Source: Microthrixaceae bacterium (lineage in GTDB: Bacteria > Actinomycetota > Acidimicrobiia > Acidimicrobiales > Microtrichaceae). Taken from it: a stretch of DNA of 64,000 nucleotides. Of this stretch, positions 53,922-64,000 are shown one piece after another. Where the stretch lies: positions 541,103-605,102 of the forward strand of contig JAOSKI010000001.1 of NCBI GenBank assembly GCA_027493675.1. Reading direction: 5' to 3'. How positions within the stretch are numbered: position 1 is the stretch's first letter; each line of letters opens with the position of its first letter. A program made the translations under genes and the position numbers. Below the pieces are notes generated by a model. That model saw nothing but the letters and a program-made list of their open reading frames with translations, made no database searches and had not been told where the DNA came from.

Positions 53922-56031
53922 GTGTCCATCTTCAGTAGGAAGGCCGACAAGCAGAGCTCGAAGGTTGGCTCGATCAGCTTCGACAGCTCCGACGAGGCCG
54001 CGCTCGCGCACCAGATAGACGACTGGGTCACCACGAACCGTCCTCGTCTCGGTGAGGTTCTCCTGGAGCTCGGTCTCATCGAGCCGGGAGCGGTTGAAGA
54101 GGCTTTGAGATTGCAGGCCGAGGAGACCGAGGCGGCACGCCGGGCACTCATCGAGGCGGCGGAGGCCGAGGGAATGGATCCGCTCGATCCGTCGCTGTCG
54201 ACCGAGCTCGTTCCGGCGAGACCGAAGGTCGGCGAGGTGTTGATGAAGTCGGGAGCGCTCGACGAGGTGAGCCTGGCGGCCGCCCTGAGCCGCCAGTTCG
54301 GTGTTCCCCCTCGCCGACCTGCGTGTGGAGTCGCCCGACCCGGAAGCGGTTGCACTGGTGCCCGAGGAACTTGCTCGGGAGCATCTGATCCTTCCGCTCA
54401 GGTTCGAACACGATCGCCTTCAGGTGGTCACAGCGGATCCGTTCGACACCGATGCCATCCGCGCGGTCACCTACCACGTCGGCAAGGTCGCCCTGCGCAT
54501 CGGTGCCCGCGGCGACATCGAGCGCCATCTGGACCGTGCCTACAACGTGCTAACGACCGCGGACGATCACATCCGGGCTTTCGAGCTCACCTACGACGAG
54601 CCGTCGCAGGACAACCGGACCGAAAATGCTCTGCAGTTCGACGAGAACGCACCGGTGGTGCAGGTGGTCAACCGGGTCATCACCCAGGCGGTACGTCAGC
54701 GGGCCTCCGATGTGCACATCGAGCCTACCGGGGAGGACGTGACGGTCCGGTACCGCATCGATGGAGCGATGACCGACGTCATCCACCTTCCGCAGCGAAT
54801 GGGCCCGGCGGTCACCAGCCGAATCAAGGTGATGGCCGAGCTCAACATCGTGGAGCGCCGCCGCCCTCAGGACGGTCAGTTCGGCGTGAACGTCGACGGC
54901 CGGCCGATCGACTTCCGCGTATCGGTGGTCCCGGCCATGCATGGCGAGAAGACGGTGCTGCGCCTGCTCGACAAGACCAAGTCGCTCATCAGCCTGCACG
55001 ATCTCGGCATGAGCGACGAGGTCGTCGAGAAGTTCACCCACATCGTCCAATCGCCGTTGGGCATGTTGTTGTGCACGGGACCGACCGGTTCGGGAAAGAC
55101 CACGACGCTCTATGCGACCCTGAACGAGGTCCGGGATCCCACCAAGAACATCGTGACGATCGAGGATCCTGTCGAGTACCAGTTCGCAGGCATCACCCAG
55201 ATGCCGGTGATCGGCAACTCGCTCACCTTCGCCGACGGTCTTCGTGGGATCCTTCGCCAGGATCCCGACACGATCCTCGTCGGTGAGATCCGCGACGAGG
55301 AGACGGCGCGCATCGCCATGCAGGCTGCGCTCACGGGTCACTTCGTGCTGTCGTCGCTGCACGCGGTCGATGCGGTTGCCGCTGTACACCGTTTCACCGA
55401 CATGGGAATCGAGCCGTTCCTGGTTGCCTCGGCGCTCAGCGGCGTGGTAGGACAGCGACTGCTGCGACGCAATTGCATGGGGTGCGCGGAGACCTACAAG
55501 CCGACCGCCGCGGAGTCGCGGCTGTTGGAGCGCTACACGAACCTGACTCCGATGTGGAGCAAGGGAGCCGGTTGTGAGCTCTGCTCGGGTACCGGTTACC
55601 GCGGGCGAGTGGGTGTGTACGAGCTCCTGGTGCTCACCGACACGATCCGTGATCTGGTGGTCGCCAGGGCGAGCCACCACGAGATCAAGGCCGTCGCCGT
55701 GGAAGAGGGCATGCGTACGATGCAGCAGGAGGCCTTCGACCTTGTCGCCAAGGGCCTCACCACGGTCGATGACGTGCTGCGGAGTGTCTACGCAGCCGGA
55801 ATGGACTCCGATGCCGCACCCATCGGCGAGTTGGCGGCCGGCAAGTCGGAACTCCCCGCCGGCAAGCGCGCGATCGAAGGGTTGCGCGATGAACGACACA
55901 TGGGTGATGATTCGCTCAGGGACTCCACAGGCAAGGTCGTCGTGAACGAGGGAGGGGCCATTCCCACTGGTCCGTCCACCGTGGCTGCATCCGCCGCAGG
56001 TGGTGTCGGCTCGGTTGAGGGTGAAGGATGA
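53922..56031 (+). CDS. pilB: Type IV pilus / type II secretion assembly ATPase PilB (GspE)
   Basis: Hexameric extension ATPase in the cytoplasm. The N-terminal region (RPRLGEVLLELGLIEPGAVE) and a T2SSE-N repeat (KVGEVLMKSGALDEVSLAAA) precede the ATPase core: ASDVHIEPTGEDVTVRYRID, Walker A LLCTGPTGSGKTTTLYATLN, Asp box IVTIEDPVEYQFAGITQ, Walker B LRQDPDTILVGEIRDEETAR and His box GHFVLSSLHAVDA. Zinc cysteines in CMGC and CELCSGTGYRGRVGVYE. A tail of about 70 residues after the usual end is Gly/Ser-rich. GTG 53922 follows GAGGGG. One frame shift near 54305. About 703 codons. Confidence 0.94.
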
Positions 56032-57245
56032 CTGCGACACAATCCAAGTACCGCTACGAGGCCGAGACACTTGACGGTGAGCTGGTCAAGGGTGAGATCG
56101 TCGCGGTGTCCGCCCATGTGGCGCGCAACGAGCTTGCAGTGAAGGGCATGCGGGTCCACAAGCTCTCGGAGCGCAAGGGCCTCAACGTCGAGATCACGAA
56201 GCAGCGGGTTCCGCTGGTCGACATCATGCACTTCTCTCGTCAGATGGCGACGTTCCTCCGTGCGGGCGTTCCCGTGACCGAGGCGCTCGCCAACCTGCGT
56301 GAGGACGCCGAGAACAAGCGCTTCAGGGAGGTTCTCGGCGATGTGCTCGATCGGGTCGCAGCGGGTCGTTCGCTGACCGAGTCGCTCGACCGTCACTCCG
56401 ATGTGTTCCCGGCCTACTTCATGGCGTTGTTGGGCTCCGCGGAGCTCACGGGTCGCATGGACGAGGCCTTCGATCAGCTGCACGCCTACATCCGTCGTGA
56501 TGTGGAGCTCACCCGCTCGGTGCGCAAGGCGTTGATCTACCCGGTCATCCTGTTGGGTGTGTCGATCCTCGTGGTGCTCATCATCGTGGTGTTCGCGATA
56601 CCCAAGTTCGCCGACTTCTTCGCGGACTTCGATGCCGAGCTTCCGCTGCCTACGCGCATGCTGATGAACGTCGCTGATTTCGTGGGGTCCACGGCGGGCC
56701 TGATCACGGGTGTTCTGATCGTCCTTGCGATAGCCGGGACCTTGTTGTACATCCGCACGCCGAAGGGTCGACGCAACCTGCACGCGTTCCAGTTGAAGAT
56801 CCCCATGGTCTCGACCGTGGTCACCTACTCCTCCACCGAGCGGTTCACCAGAGTGCTGGCGGCTCTTCTCGAGTCGGGCGTTCCATTGCCCGAGGCGTTG
56901 CCGACGTCGATCGACTGCGCCAACAACCTGGTCTACAAGGAGCGCCTGCGTGAGTCGATGGAGGGTGTCATCGAAGGTCAGGGCTTCGCCGACCCGTTGG
57001 CGCGCACCGAGTTGTTCCCGGTCGCGGTGATCCAGATGGTGCGTGTGGGTGAGCGCACCGGTGAGCTGTCGGATCAGCTCGAGAACGCGGCCACCTTCTA
57101 TGAGGAAGAGCTCGAGTACGCGGTCGAGAAGATGACCGCATGGTTCGAGCCGATCGTGATCCTGTTCATCGGCATCGTCGTGGGCTTCGTGGCATTGGCC
57201 ATGGTTTCCGCGATGTACGGGATCTACAACCAGGTGGAGTTGTAG
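56028..57245 (+). CDS. pilC: Type IV pilus inner-membrane platform protein PilC (GspF)
   Basis: Intact 405-residue platform protein. An N-terminal segment (YRYEAETLDGELVKGEIVAV) is followed by two GspF domains (FSRQMATFLRAGVPVTEALA; RFTRVLAALLESGVPLPEAL) and three transmembrane segments, including ILLGVSILVVLIIVVFAIPK and PIVILFIGIVVGFVALAMVS. ATG overlaps the pilB stop, so the motor and platform are co-translated. Confidence 0.96.
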   Translation: MTATQSKYRYEAETLDGELVKGEIVAVSAHVARNELAVKGMRVHKLSERKGLNVEITKQRVPLVDIMHFSRQMATFLRAGVPVTEALANLREDAENKRFREVLGDVLDRVAAGRSLTESLDRHSDVFPAYFMALLGSAELTGRMDEAFDQLHAYIRRDVELTRSVRKALIYPVILLGVSILVVLIIVVFAIPKFADFFADFDAELPLPTRMLMNVADFVGSTAGLITGVLIVLAIAGTLLYIRTPKGRRNLHAFQLKIPMVSTVVTYSSTERFTRVLAALLESGVPLPEALPTSIDCANNLVYKERLRESMEGVIEGQGFADPLARTELFPVAVIQMVRVGERTGELSDQLENAATFYEEELEYAVEKMTAWFEPIVILFIGIVVGFVALAMVSAMYGIYNQVEL

Positions 57246-57813
57246 GGCCGCTCGGGCACTCCTTCGTCGGTTGTCGGGTTTGCAGAGCGGACGTTCGCGT
57301 CCGGGTCGATCGGCCCAGACGCGAGCGACCGCGACAACAGCAGCATCCGTCTCACGGACCACCGCGGCCGTGTCCACCCCACCCCACCCCGCTGCCTTCC
57401 GCGGTCATCGCCGTGATCCCCTCTGCTGCGGCCCTTTCACCATCGGGCCACTCGCAGGAGGGGAGGATTGCCCACAGTCGTTGGTAAGAGGCTGCATAGG
57501 CGAAGAATGATGGAGAGTTGTCAAGACATCATGAACTGGGTGAACATATGTGTAGGCAACTTGATCGTCCGGTCATACCCGGGATGACGAGGCGGACACT
57601 GTGAGTGGTCGTTCGATCGCTTGAACGGTGCTTCGCGTCAGGGTGATTCGTCACGGGGAGGACCGAGCGTGCATTCGCGGGATCGAATCCCAAGGATGCG
57701 TTCACGGGGTGAGGACATGGAGACCGAAATCACGACGCAGCGTGAGAGAGAGCTGTGGTGGCGCCGTTCGGTGGGGACGGGCTCCCGTGGCTGCCGGAAC
57801 GAGGTGAGTAACC
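57246..57813. other. 568-bp gap between pilC and the pilin-like genes
   Basis: No convincing gene of normal size. An AT-richer patch at about 57480-57580 (including TTGTCA at 57518) is the likeliest promoter region for the downstream genes. GTCAT and ATGAC flank ACCCGGG near 57573. One short ORF (57717-57821) is listed separately. A major pilin or pilT gene, often found here, is not present. Confidence 0.4.
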
Positions 57814-57821
57814 GTGGGTAG
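57717..57821 (+). CDS. Possible 34-residue leader peptide
   Basis: ATG preceded by GGGGTGAGG encodes METEITTQRERELWWRRSVG and 14 more residues; the stop at 57819-57821 overlaps the GTG start of the large pilin-like gene. The overlap and ribosome-binding site support it; the sequence resembles nothing known and may be chance. Confidence 0.25.
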   Translation: METEITTQRERELWWRRSVGTGSRGCRNEVSNRG

Positions 57822-60800
57822 GTTCGGCAACCGCGCGGGAGGATCCGGCGGTGGTCGCCTGCGTCGGGGTCAGGTCGGCTCCGCTCTGATGATGGTGCTG
57901 ACCGTGGTGGTGGTCGTCGGCCTCGTCGGTGTGTCAGTCGCCGCGTTCGCGCGGGTCAACCTGCGGACCACACGGTCCTACGACCGGTTGCGAGAGGACC
58001 ACTACGACGCGGATGCCGCGATCAAGACAGCGGTGAACTGGGTCGCCAACAACGAAGACCTCGGCGTCGACCTGAACTACAACCCGAATTCGGCTACGGA
58101 TTGCGTCTATCAGGTACCCGCCCAGGATGGGGCGACGATCACCGTGAGTTGTGATGCCGAAGCGGGCTCCGGCTCCGGCGTGCCACCCGATCAGGGGATC
58201 AATCCACCCGAGGGCCTGCTGCTGCTGGGCGACCGCCACAACGAGAGGGGAGCCGTACAGCCGAACGACCTGCGACAGCGTCCTCGGCGCCATCTGGGAA
58301 TGGTTGAGTGGCGGTGCCACGCCGTCGCCCGAGTACTCGTTCAACGCGCAGAAGCGTGACCACACGGTCTGGGCCGGGTTCCTACCATGTCAGGACAGGA
58401 ATCGGGGAAGCGATCCGATCCGGGTCGAGGGCGATGTCATCGCTGCGGGCAAGATCCGGGCGACGGACGGCCTGAAGTTGATGGTGGAAGGTGGCGAGAG
58501 CGGCATTCTCCAGGCGCGCTACGGGTGCGTGCTGCAGGGCGGTGCGCAGATCGTGCAGAAGGGCGTCGGATGGGGGCCGGGGAACAAACCTGTCGTGGAC
58601 GTGGGCACGGGCAATGCCCAGTACACGCAGTGCCAGCGCGACCCCGAGACGGTGCGGGATGCCAACGTGGACGACCCGATGCCGTGGGACGGATCCAAGA
58701 TCTTCACCGATCCAGGTCGGATCAGCTCCGTCGACGGAGGCAGCGTGCCCGATCCGATCGGGGACATCCAACCCGAGCTCCTACCGTCGGATTCAATGCC
58801 GACGGGACCGTCGGGATTCAGCGCACGGCTACACCCTGCCGGAGCGGACCAGCGCCTACATCTACAACCCGACCGCCTACGCGGCACTGAGTCCGAAGCC
58901 CGCCAACGTGCCGGAGAACCTCGTGCCCCTCAACTCGCCGGTCGACGGTGACAACGCGTGCATCATCTCCAACGAGTCGCCCGTCATCTTCCTGTGGGGG
59001 TGGTATCGCAGTTCCGAGGTCCTCAACCGGTACACCTCCGAGGACAGTTGCCGTGACCGTACGTTCTGGTTCGCTCCCAATCCCGGCGCCGACAACGTGA
59101 TGCTCACCAGTGACGATTTCACCGCCGCCTTCTACATGGACTTCAACAAGTCGGACTCGGGCGTTCTCACCGCGTCCAAGTGCGGCGGTGTGAGCGACAC
59201 CCACTACGCCCGCTGGTGCCTGGTGGCTACAACAACGAGTACTCCTCCACTCCGAGGGTGGTGGTCGGTTGGCCCAACGAGTAGGGCGCGCTGCCCATCG
59301 GCGACGGCGGCGGGAGCGGATCCACGCCGCAGGGCTACGGCAACTCGGTTCCGATCGAGATCTCCGATGCCGAGGCGATCGAGGGGAACTTCCTCAGCTA
59401 CTGGAAGAACACCGGGAACGCGAAGTCCGTCGATGCCCAGTTCGCCACCTACGAGCCCTGCAAGATCAACTTCCTGTGGTGGATCATCCCGTGTCCGTCG
59501 CTCGATGACCGATCGCTTCGCATGGCGGATTTCTCTCCCGAGGTGACCTCAGGTCCGATCGGGGAGGCACCACCCGGCAACGCGGCCGGCAAGCTGTACG
59601 TCGACCTGCACCTGGCGATGGCGAACGCGACCGGGATGGTTCCCAAGGTCGTGGTCAGCCGACTCGACGACAACGGTGACCCGATCGACTGTGGCGAGTA
59701 CACCCTCGATCTCACCAACGTCAACGCCGGCTGATGACGGCTCGTCGCCGTGGCCGTCCTCCAGCATCGCGACCATCTCGGAGGCTGATGCCAAGAACCT
59801 CGCCAACGCATGTGGTGCCGTTGGCGCAGATCAACAACCTACGCGTGACGTTCAAGGTATCGGGGAACTGGCTGAACAACGGTTCGAATCCTCCACCGAC
59901 GTTCTACCTGGATGGCGCCAGGATCCACTACGACAGCTACCAGGGTGCGTCGTTCCCGTTGCCGGAGGATGCCACTGCGTCTGATCCCGGAACGGTTGGC
60001 GACAACGGGATTCCGGCGGATCCCGCGAAGAGCGACTGCGATCCCGAGAAGCCGGGTGGGCAGTTGATCTTCGGTGCAGAGTCCCACGTCCTGATCCCCG
60101 ACGGGAGCCTCGAGGTCTGCGGTGGCCCGAACCCCGAGGATCCGAAGGGCTCGATGGTCATCGGGGTCTACGGGGTGCCGTCGATCTCGCCGCTGCGTCC
60201 GAGCAGTGTGGCCTGGGCAGGCGGAGACGGCCTCGACACCGGCCGGTCACTCGAGGGAGCGAAGCGGATCGGCGACCCTGAGATGGGCGCCGGGAACTCG
60301 CAGCCGAACCCCATCCCCAGCCGTGAGACGACGATTCACTACGGCGACGGATGCTCACCGTCGATCGGGTGTGGAGTCGATCGAGGAGGGAAGGATCGAC
60401 CTGACGTACCCAGGGTTCGCGGCACCGGCCGGCTATCAGGTCACGAGCATCCAGGCTCTCGCTTCCTACAACCCCAAGAACGCAGGTGCATGCGCGCTCA
60501 ACGAGTTCTACGGGGACACCGTCCTCACCGACATCAACAACTTCTTCTTCGGCTGCACCGCGCCACAGCTCCGCCAGGGTGGAGCGAGCACCAACTACCT
60601 GACAAACGACGACGACATCTATGTCAACGATGTGCTGAAGGCCGGGAATGGCGCGATCAGGCAGCTGACCAGCCTGTATCCGGATCAGGATCCTGGGAGC
60701 AACGCGGTGGTGACTCCTGGCGAGCTGAGCTCAGGCGTCGTCCTCCAGTGGGCTGCGCGCGGCAAGGTTGTCTGCGGTCTGTGGATCTGCCCTCCGGCGT

Positions 60801-61436
60801 TCGACGACGAGTTCGACGGCGTGGAGATGGTGGTGGAGACCCAACCCACGACCTACGTGGATGCAGACCCGAACAACGACCAACCGATGCTTCGCCCCCA
60901 GAGCGGCTGCATCACATCGCGGCCCGGCTATGACCGTGGTGTCGGCAAGCCCGACTGCGCGTTGATGCGCTCCGAGAGCTACAGCTCCAGCGACTCAGGT
61001 GATGCCATCTGCATCTTCAACTGCCCCGAGAGCCAGAGGCGGACCACCTGGTTCGGTCGCTTCAGTGTGCGAGGCACGATCTACGCGCCGTCCTCCGCGG
61101 TCGAGGTGGACGTGAACGATCTGGGTTATCCGTTGGCTTCGAGGGGGCGCGATCCTCCGCCACCTGTGGATCTCGGGAGCCAAGGAGCGCGAGAACTACG
61201 TGGAGCCGGCGATCGGTGGTGACATCGACCGCACGCCACGAGACCGCCGCACGATCCTGACGGCGTGCCCGCAGGAGGGCGGCTCGCCATCCACCACGCG
61301 TCCCTGCGATGCCGATCAGGGCGATCGCATCCTTGCCCGGAGCGGCGTCACCTTCACCACGGATCCGAACGTGTCGGAACCTGTGACCACGCCGGTTGCA
61401 CTCGTCGATTGGTACACCGATGAAGTCCAGAGCTAG
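57814..61436 (+). CDS. Giant PilX-like pilus-associated protein
   Basis: The N-terminus (RGQVGSALMMVLTVVVVVGL, then FARVNLRTTRSYDRLRED) has the positive-hydrophobic-helix layout of PilX-like minor pilins. The rest, about 1150 residues, is secreted-looking: rich in Gly, Asn, Asp, Ser, Thr and cysteine, with aromatic segments (VIFLWGWYRSSEVLNRYTSE, INFLWWIIPCPSLDD, GKVVCGLWICPPAFDDEFDG). The two halves have similar logic: a quoted 'value' domain, then a loop to NYV-type beta strands, but no known domain is recognised. Frame shifts near 58250, 58810, 59225, 59733, 59815, 60370 and 61145, and an in-frame TAG at 59282. It could be two genes if that stop is real. Ends 61436, overlapping the next gene. 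Confidence 0.6.
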
Positions 61437-61966
61437 CACTGGCTGCCGCGTGCAACGGACCGTCGGTAGGGCAGGTCGGGGGCAGGCCGGTGTCACCTTG
61501 TTGGAGGTGGCGCTTGCGGTGTTCCTGTTCGGGACCGTCGCGATCACGTTGCTGACGTTGATCTACGGGGCCCTTTGTCGCATCGGGATCCCACAAGGCC
61601 CACGTCAGGGCTGGTGAGCGCGCGACGGAGCTGGCGGAGCAGATCGACGACTTGAACTACGTGCCGTGTCCCGTTGCTGCCGATCCGAACGGCGCCACCT
61701 ACGAGGGAGTCCTCGACGTCGGCCCGGACCGGGAGTTCGACGAGCAGATCGAGCAGATCGAGTACCTACAGGACTCGGCGCCGGAGAGCCCTGTGTTCCA
61801 ATCCGGCTGTCCGAGCGAGGAACAGGGCGCCCAACAGGTCACCGTGCGTGTCACGACTCGGAGCAAGCCGCTCATCACGAAGGAAGTCGTGCTCGTGAAG
61901 CGCGACAACCGGTGCCCGGCCGGCCTTGTCGATCCCGACACCAACCAGCCGATCCCGAGGTGCTGA
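61420..61966 (+). CDS. Prepilin-type minor pilin (PilV/GspI-like)
   Basis: The prepilin cleavage motif is GQAG|VTLLEVALAVFLFGTV, with Glu at +5 and a hydrophobic N-terminal helix. After a frame shift near 61590 the globular part contains AGERATELAEQIDDLNYVPC and a second Cys in QSGCPSEEQ, and ends LVDPDTNQPIPRC. About 182 codons, normal for a minor pseudopilin. ATG 61420 overlaps the end of the large PilX-like gene. Prepilin peptidase (PilD) is not in the window. Confidence 0.8.
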
Positions 61967-61967
61967 C

Positions 61968-64000
61968 GTGAGTGAGAGATGGACCGCTTTGCGGCGCCGA
62001 GAACCACATCAGGGTGGGTTCACCCTGATGGAGGGTTGATAGTCGTCGCGCTGCTCGGCCTGATCATGACGCCCATTGCGGCGACACTGATCAGCTCGAT
62101 CAACAACTCGGCGGAGACACACGAGCGACTCCTCGGCGAGGCGGCGTTGCAGCGCATCACCGAGGCATGGACCAAGGACACCCAGAGCGCCGATCCGACT
62201 CCGGGCGTACCGGGCACAACACCACCCGGAGTCGACGACAACCCGGTTCAGGACCAGTGCGTCGATCCCGCAGCCTCGGTGCCCGGGGCACCCCAGGAGA
62301 TCCCGAGGATCACCTTCCACTACGACCTCGACGCGGGTGCCGAGCCACCCAAGGCTGTCACCTGGGTGATCCGTGACGACGGCGGTTCGGCCACCCTCGT
62401 CCGGCGCTTCTGCGCTGACGGGATCCTGGTCTCGGCCACGGACATGGGTCGTGACCTCGGCCCGTTCGCCGCGGCAACCGTCAGGGGTCCGGACGACGGC
62501 GTGCCTGACGACTTCTGTCCGCCCGACGCCAACGGCGTGGGGCGGAGGTGCGTGCTCGTCGTTCCGAAGTTCGACACCGAGGTGACCGCGACGCGCCGGG
62601 TACCCGACTACAGCATGAGCACGCTGCCGGGAGGTGTGCCTGCGGCGCCGACGATCTTCGCCAGTGATGAGCGCTTCGAGTACCTGAACGTGCGGTTCAC
62701 CCCGTCTCCGGGTGCCGTGACCCAGTACGAGCTCGTGTTGCGCAAGGGCTCGCCCACAGCCCCTGTCGTGGCGACGCAATTGGTCACGGCGGGCTCTCCG
62801 CAGCCCGCGAGCTACCAGGTCACGTTCTCATCGCTCGAGGTCCAGCCGGTCGGCGGCGCGGCGGTGAACTACTACGTGACCGCGCGCGCCAAGAACGATG
62901 CCGGATGGGGACCGTACTCGGATCCGTACGGACCGCTGAATCCCCAACCGGTCGGCCCGGACAAGCCGAGCACGCCGACGGTCGCTCACGAAGGCAACTC
63001 CTGCGTCCGAGTCACCTGGACCCCGAATGCGAACACAGGGGGAGCCCTCGCACAACCTTCCGGGTGTGGGCGTACTCCGCTCCGGCAGGCAACGAGCCGT
63101 TCGTCGAGGGCGAGACCGCACTCATCGAGATGGTTCCGATCCCCGAGGACATTCCGGGCTACAACCCCGCGGTGCAGCCGACACCGTCGTACCTGTTCTG
63201 CCCGCGTTACCTGCCTGACAGCAGTGTCGATCCCGCAGGCATCCAGCCGATCGGCCGGTACCGGTTCGTGGTCGCCGACCAGAACGGGGTCGACCTCGGC
63301 CTCAAGTCCGATCCCAGCAACTCGATCGTGACCCACCCGCCAGGAGCGACGTTCGTTTCGGCTGCTGGGACGGACACGGGGGACTGCACCCGATCCCGAC
63401 AACCCATGCCGTCAGATCACCTACGCGATGGGTCAGTCGGGCAACGGCACCATGATGGCAGTCAGCACGGGCACGTTCCTCGGATTCAGGTTGACCGCCG
63501 GCGTCACCGTCGTCGGGGGCTATTCCGGAACGTTCAGCGACCAGACTCCGATGTCCAAACCACTGCCCGCGGCACGGACGACGATCCAAGGTCGCAGTGT
63601 GCCCGGAACGCCGGCCGGCTCGGCGGATCAGACCGGGATCAATGTCACAGCGATCAGTGCTCCTGCATCGATCCAGAACCTGTCGGTGGAGTATCCGGTG
63701 TCACCGGGTCAGAACTCAACAAGCTCTGGAATAGAGGTCATCAACGCGGGCCAGGCGGTCCTGATCTCCGATGTGTCGATCGTGGAGGCAACGACTCCAG
63801 GCATCCGACCGGGCTGCTCGTCAGCGGGGCCGCATCGGTTTCCGTGGCGGACTCGTGGATCGAGAGCGGCAGTTCCAACACCCAGTCCCTGAGCAGCGGT
63901 GCGTACGGCGTTCGGGCGGTTGGCACGTCCGGTTCGAATCCGACGGTGACCCTGACCGGCACTCCGGTATCGGCTGCCGATGCCTCCAACGGGGCGCCGG
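61968..64000 (+). CDS. Prepilin-like N-terminus fused to FN3 and beta-helix regions (partial)
   Basis: GTG 61968 begins VSERWTALRRREPHQGGFTL; the prepilin motif G|FTLMExLIVVALLGLIMTPI is split by an indel at about 62030 that creates a false TGA-TAG. About 200 residues later a fibronectin type III-like domain (VRFTPSPGAVTQYELVLRKG, VNYYVTARAKNDAGWGPYSD) is followed by a second one (SCVRVTWTPNANTGG). After shifts near 63045 and 63385 the region DNPCRQITYAMGQSG, then FRLTAGVTVVGGYSG and repeated short beta strands with Ser/Asn/Gly, looks like a right-handed beta-helix with a parallel-beta repeat. Runs off the window end; at least 675 codons. Confidence 0.7.

Overview
The window is a dense, high-GC stretch of bacterial chromosome with almost no mobile DNA. 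Gene order (S10/spc/alpha ribosomal operon, truA, rplM-rpsI, glmM, glmS, acpS, nnr, alr, tsaE-tsaB-rimI-tsaD, groES-groEL), the long acidic or basic tails on ribosomal proteins, the zinc-type S14 and L36, the guaB/guaB3 pair and the TGATG-style start/stop overlaps all point to an actinobacterium. The protein sequences look most like the class Acidimicrobiia, but that assignment is inference.

Layout. 1-12.8 kb: rplV (end) rpsC rplP rpmC rpsQ rplN rplX rplE rpsZ rpsH rplF rplR rpsE rpmD rplO secY adk infA rpmJ rpsM rpsK rpsD rpoA rplQ truA. 12.9-14.3 kb: an amidase on the minus strand. 14.5-22.5 kb: rplM rpsI glmM, a very large glmS-like gene, acpS and the NAD(P)H-hydrate repair gene. 22.6-29.4 kb: alr, a queuosine-tRNA mannosyltransferase-like gene, a P1-family peptidase, an Fe-S uracil-DNA glycosylase, then tsaE tsaB rimI tsaD (t6A tRNA modification). 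29.5-31.7 kb: groES-groEL behind a CIRCE operator. 31.9-38.3 kb: a Nudix hydrolase, a membrane protein and the GMP-synthesis genes guaB (minus), guaB3 and guaA. 38.4-44.7 kb: two secreted NlpC/P60 cell-wall hydrolases, a UvrD/PcrA helicase and an acyl-CoA ligase. 44.8-53.7 kb: sucC-sucD, an AbiEi/DUF559 gene bracketed by repeats, purN, purH, folD, metF (one-carbon and purine metabolism). 53.9-64 kb: a type IV pilus/type II secretion-like operon (pilB, pilC) followed by three genes with prepilin-like N-termini, two of them unusually large.

A major caveat governs the whole annotation: most genes longer than about 500 bp change reading frame at one or more points, usually by one base in a short homopolymer or GC repeat. 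This hits universally essential genes (rpsC, secY, rpoA, groEL), so it is almost certainly sequencing or assembly error, not gene decay. I give such genes as one CDS across the full span and state where the frame shifts.

The most interesting non-routine content is: (i) two families of perfect or near-perfect intergenic palindromes, one with five copies showing compensatory base changes; (ii) a glmS-like gene about twice normal length with a helical insertion in its glutaminase domain; (iii) giant pilin-like proteins, one fusing a prepilin N-terminus to fibronectin-III and beta-helix regions; (iv) an AbiEi/DUF559 gene flanked by direct repeats that mimic the 3' end of the neighbouring sucD.
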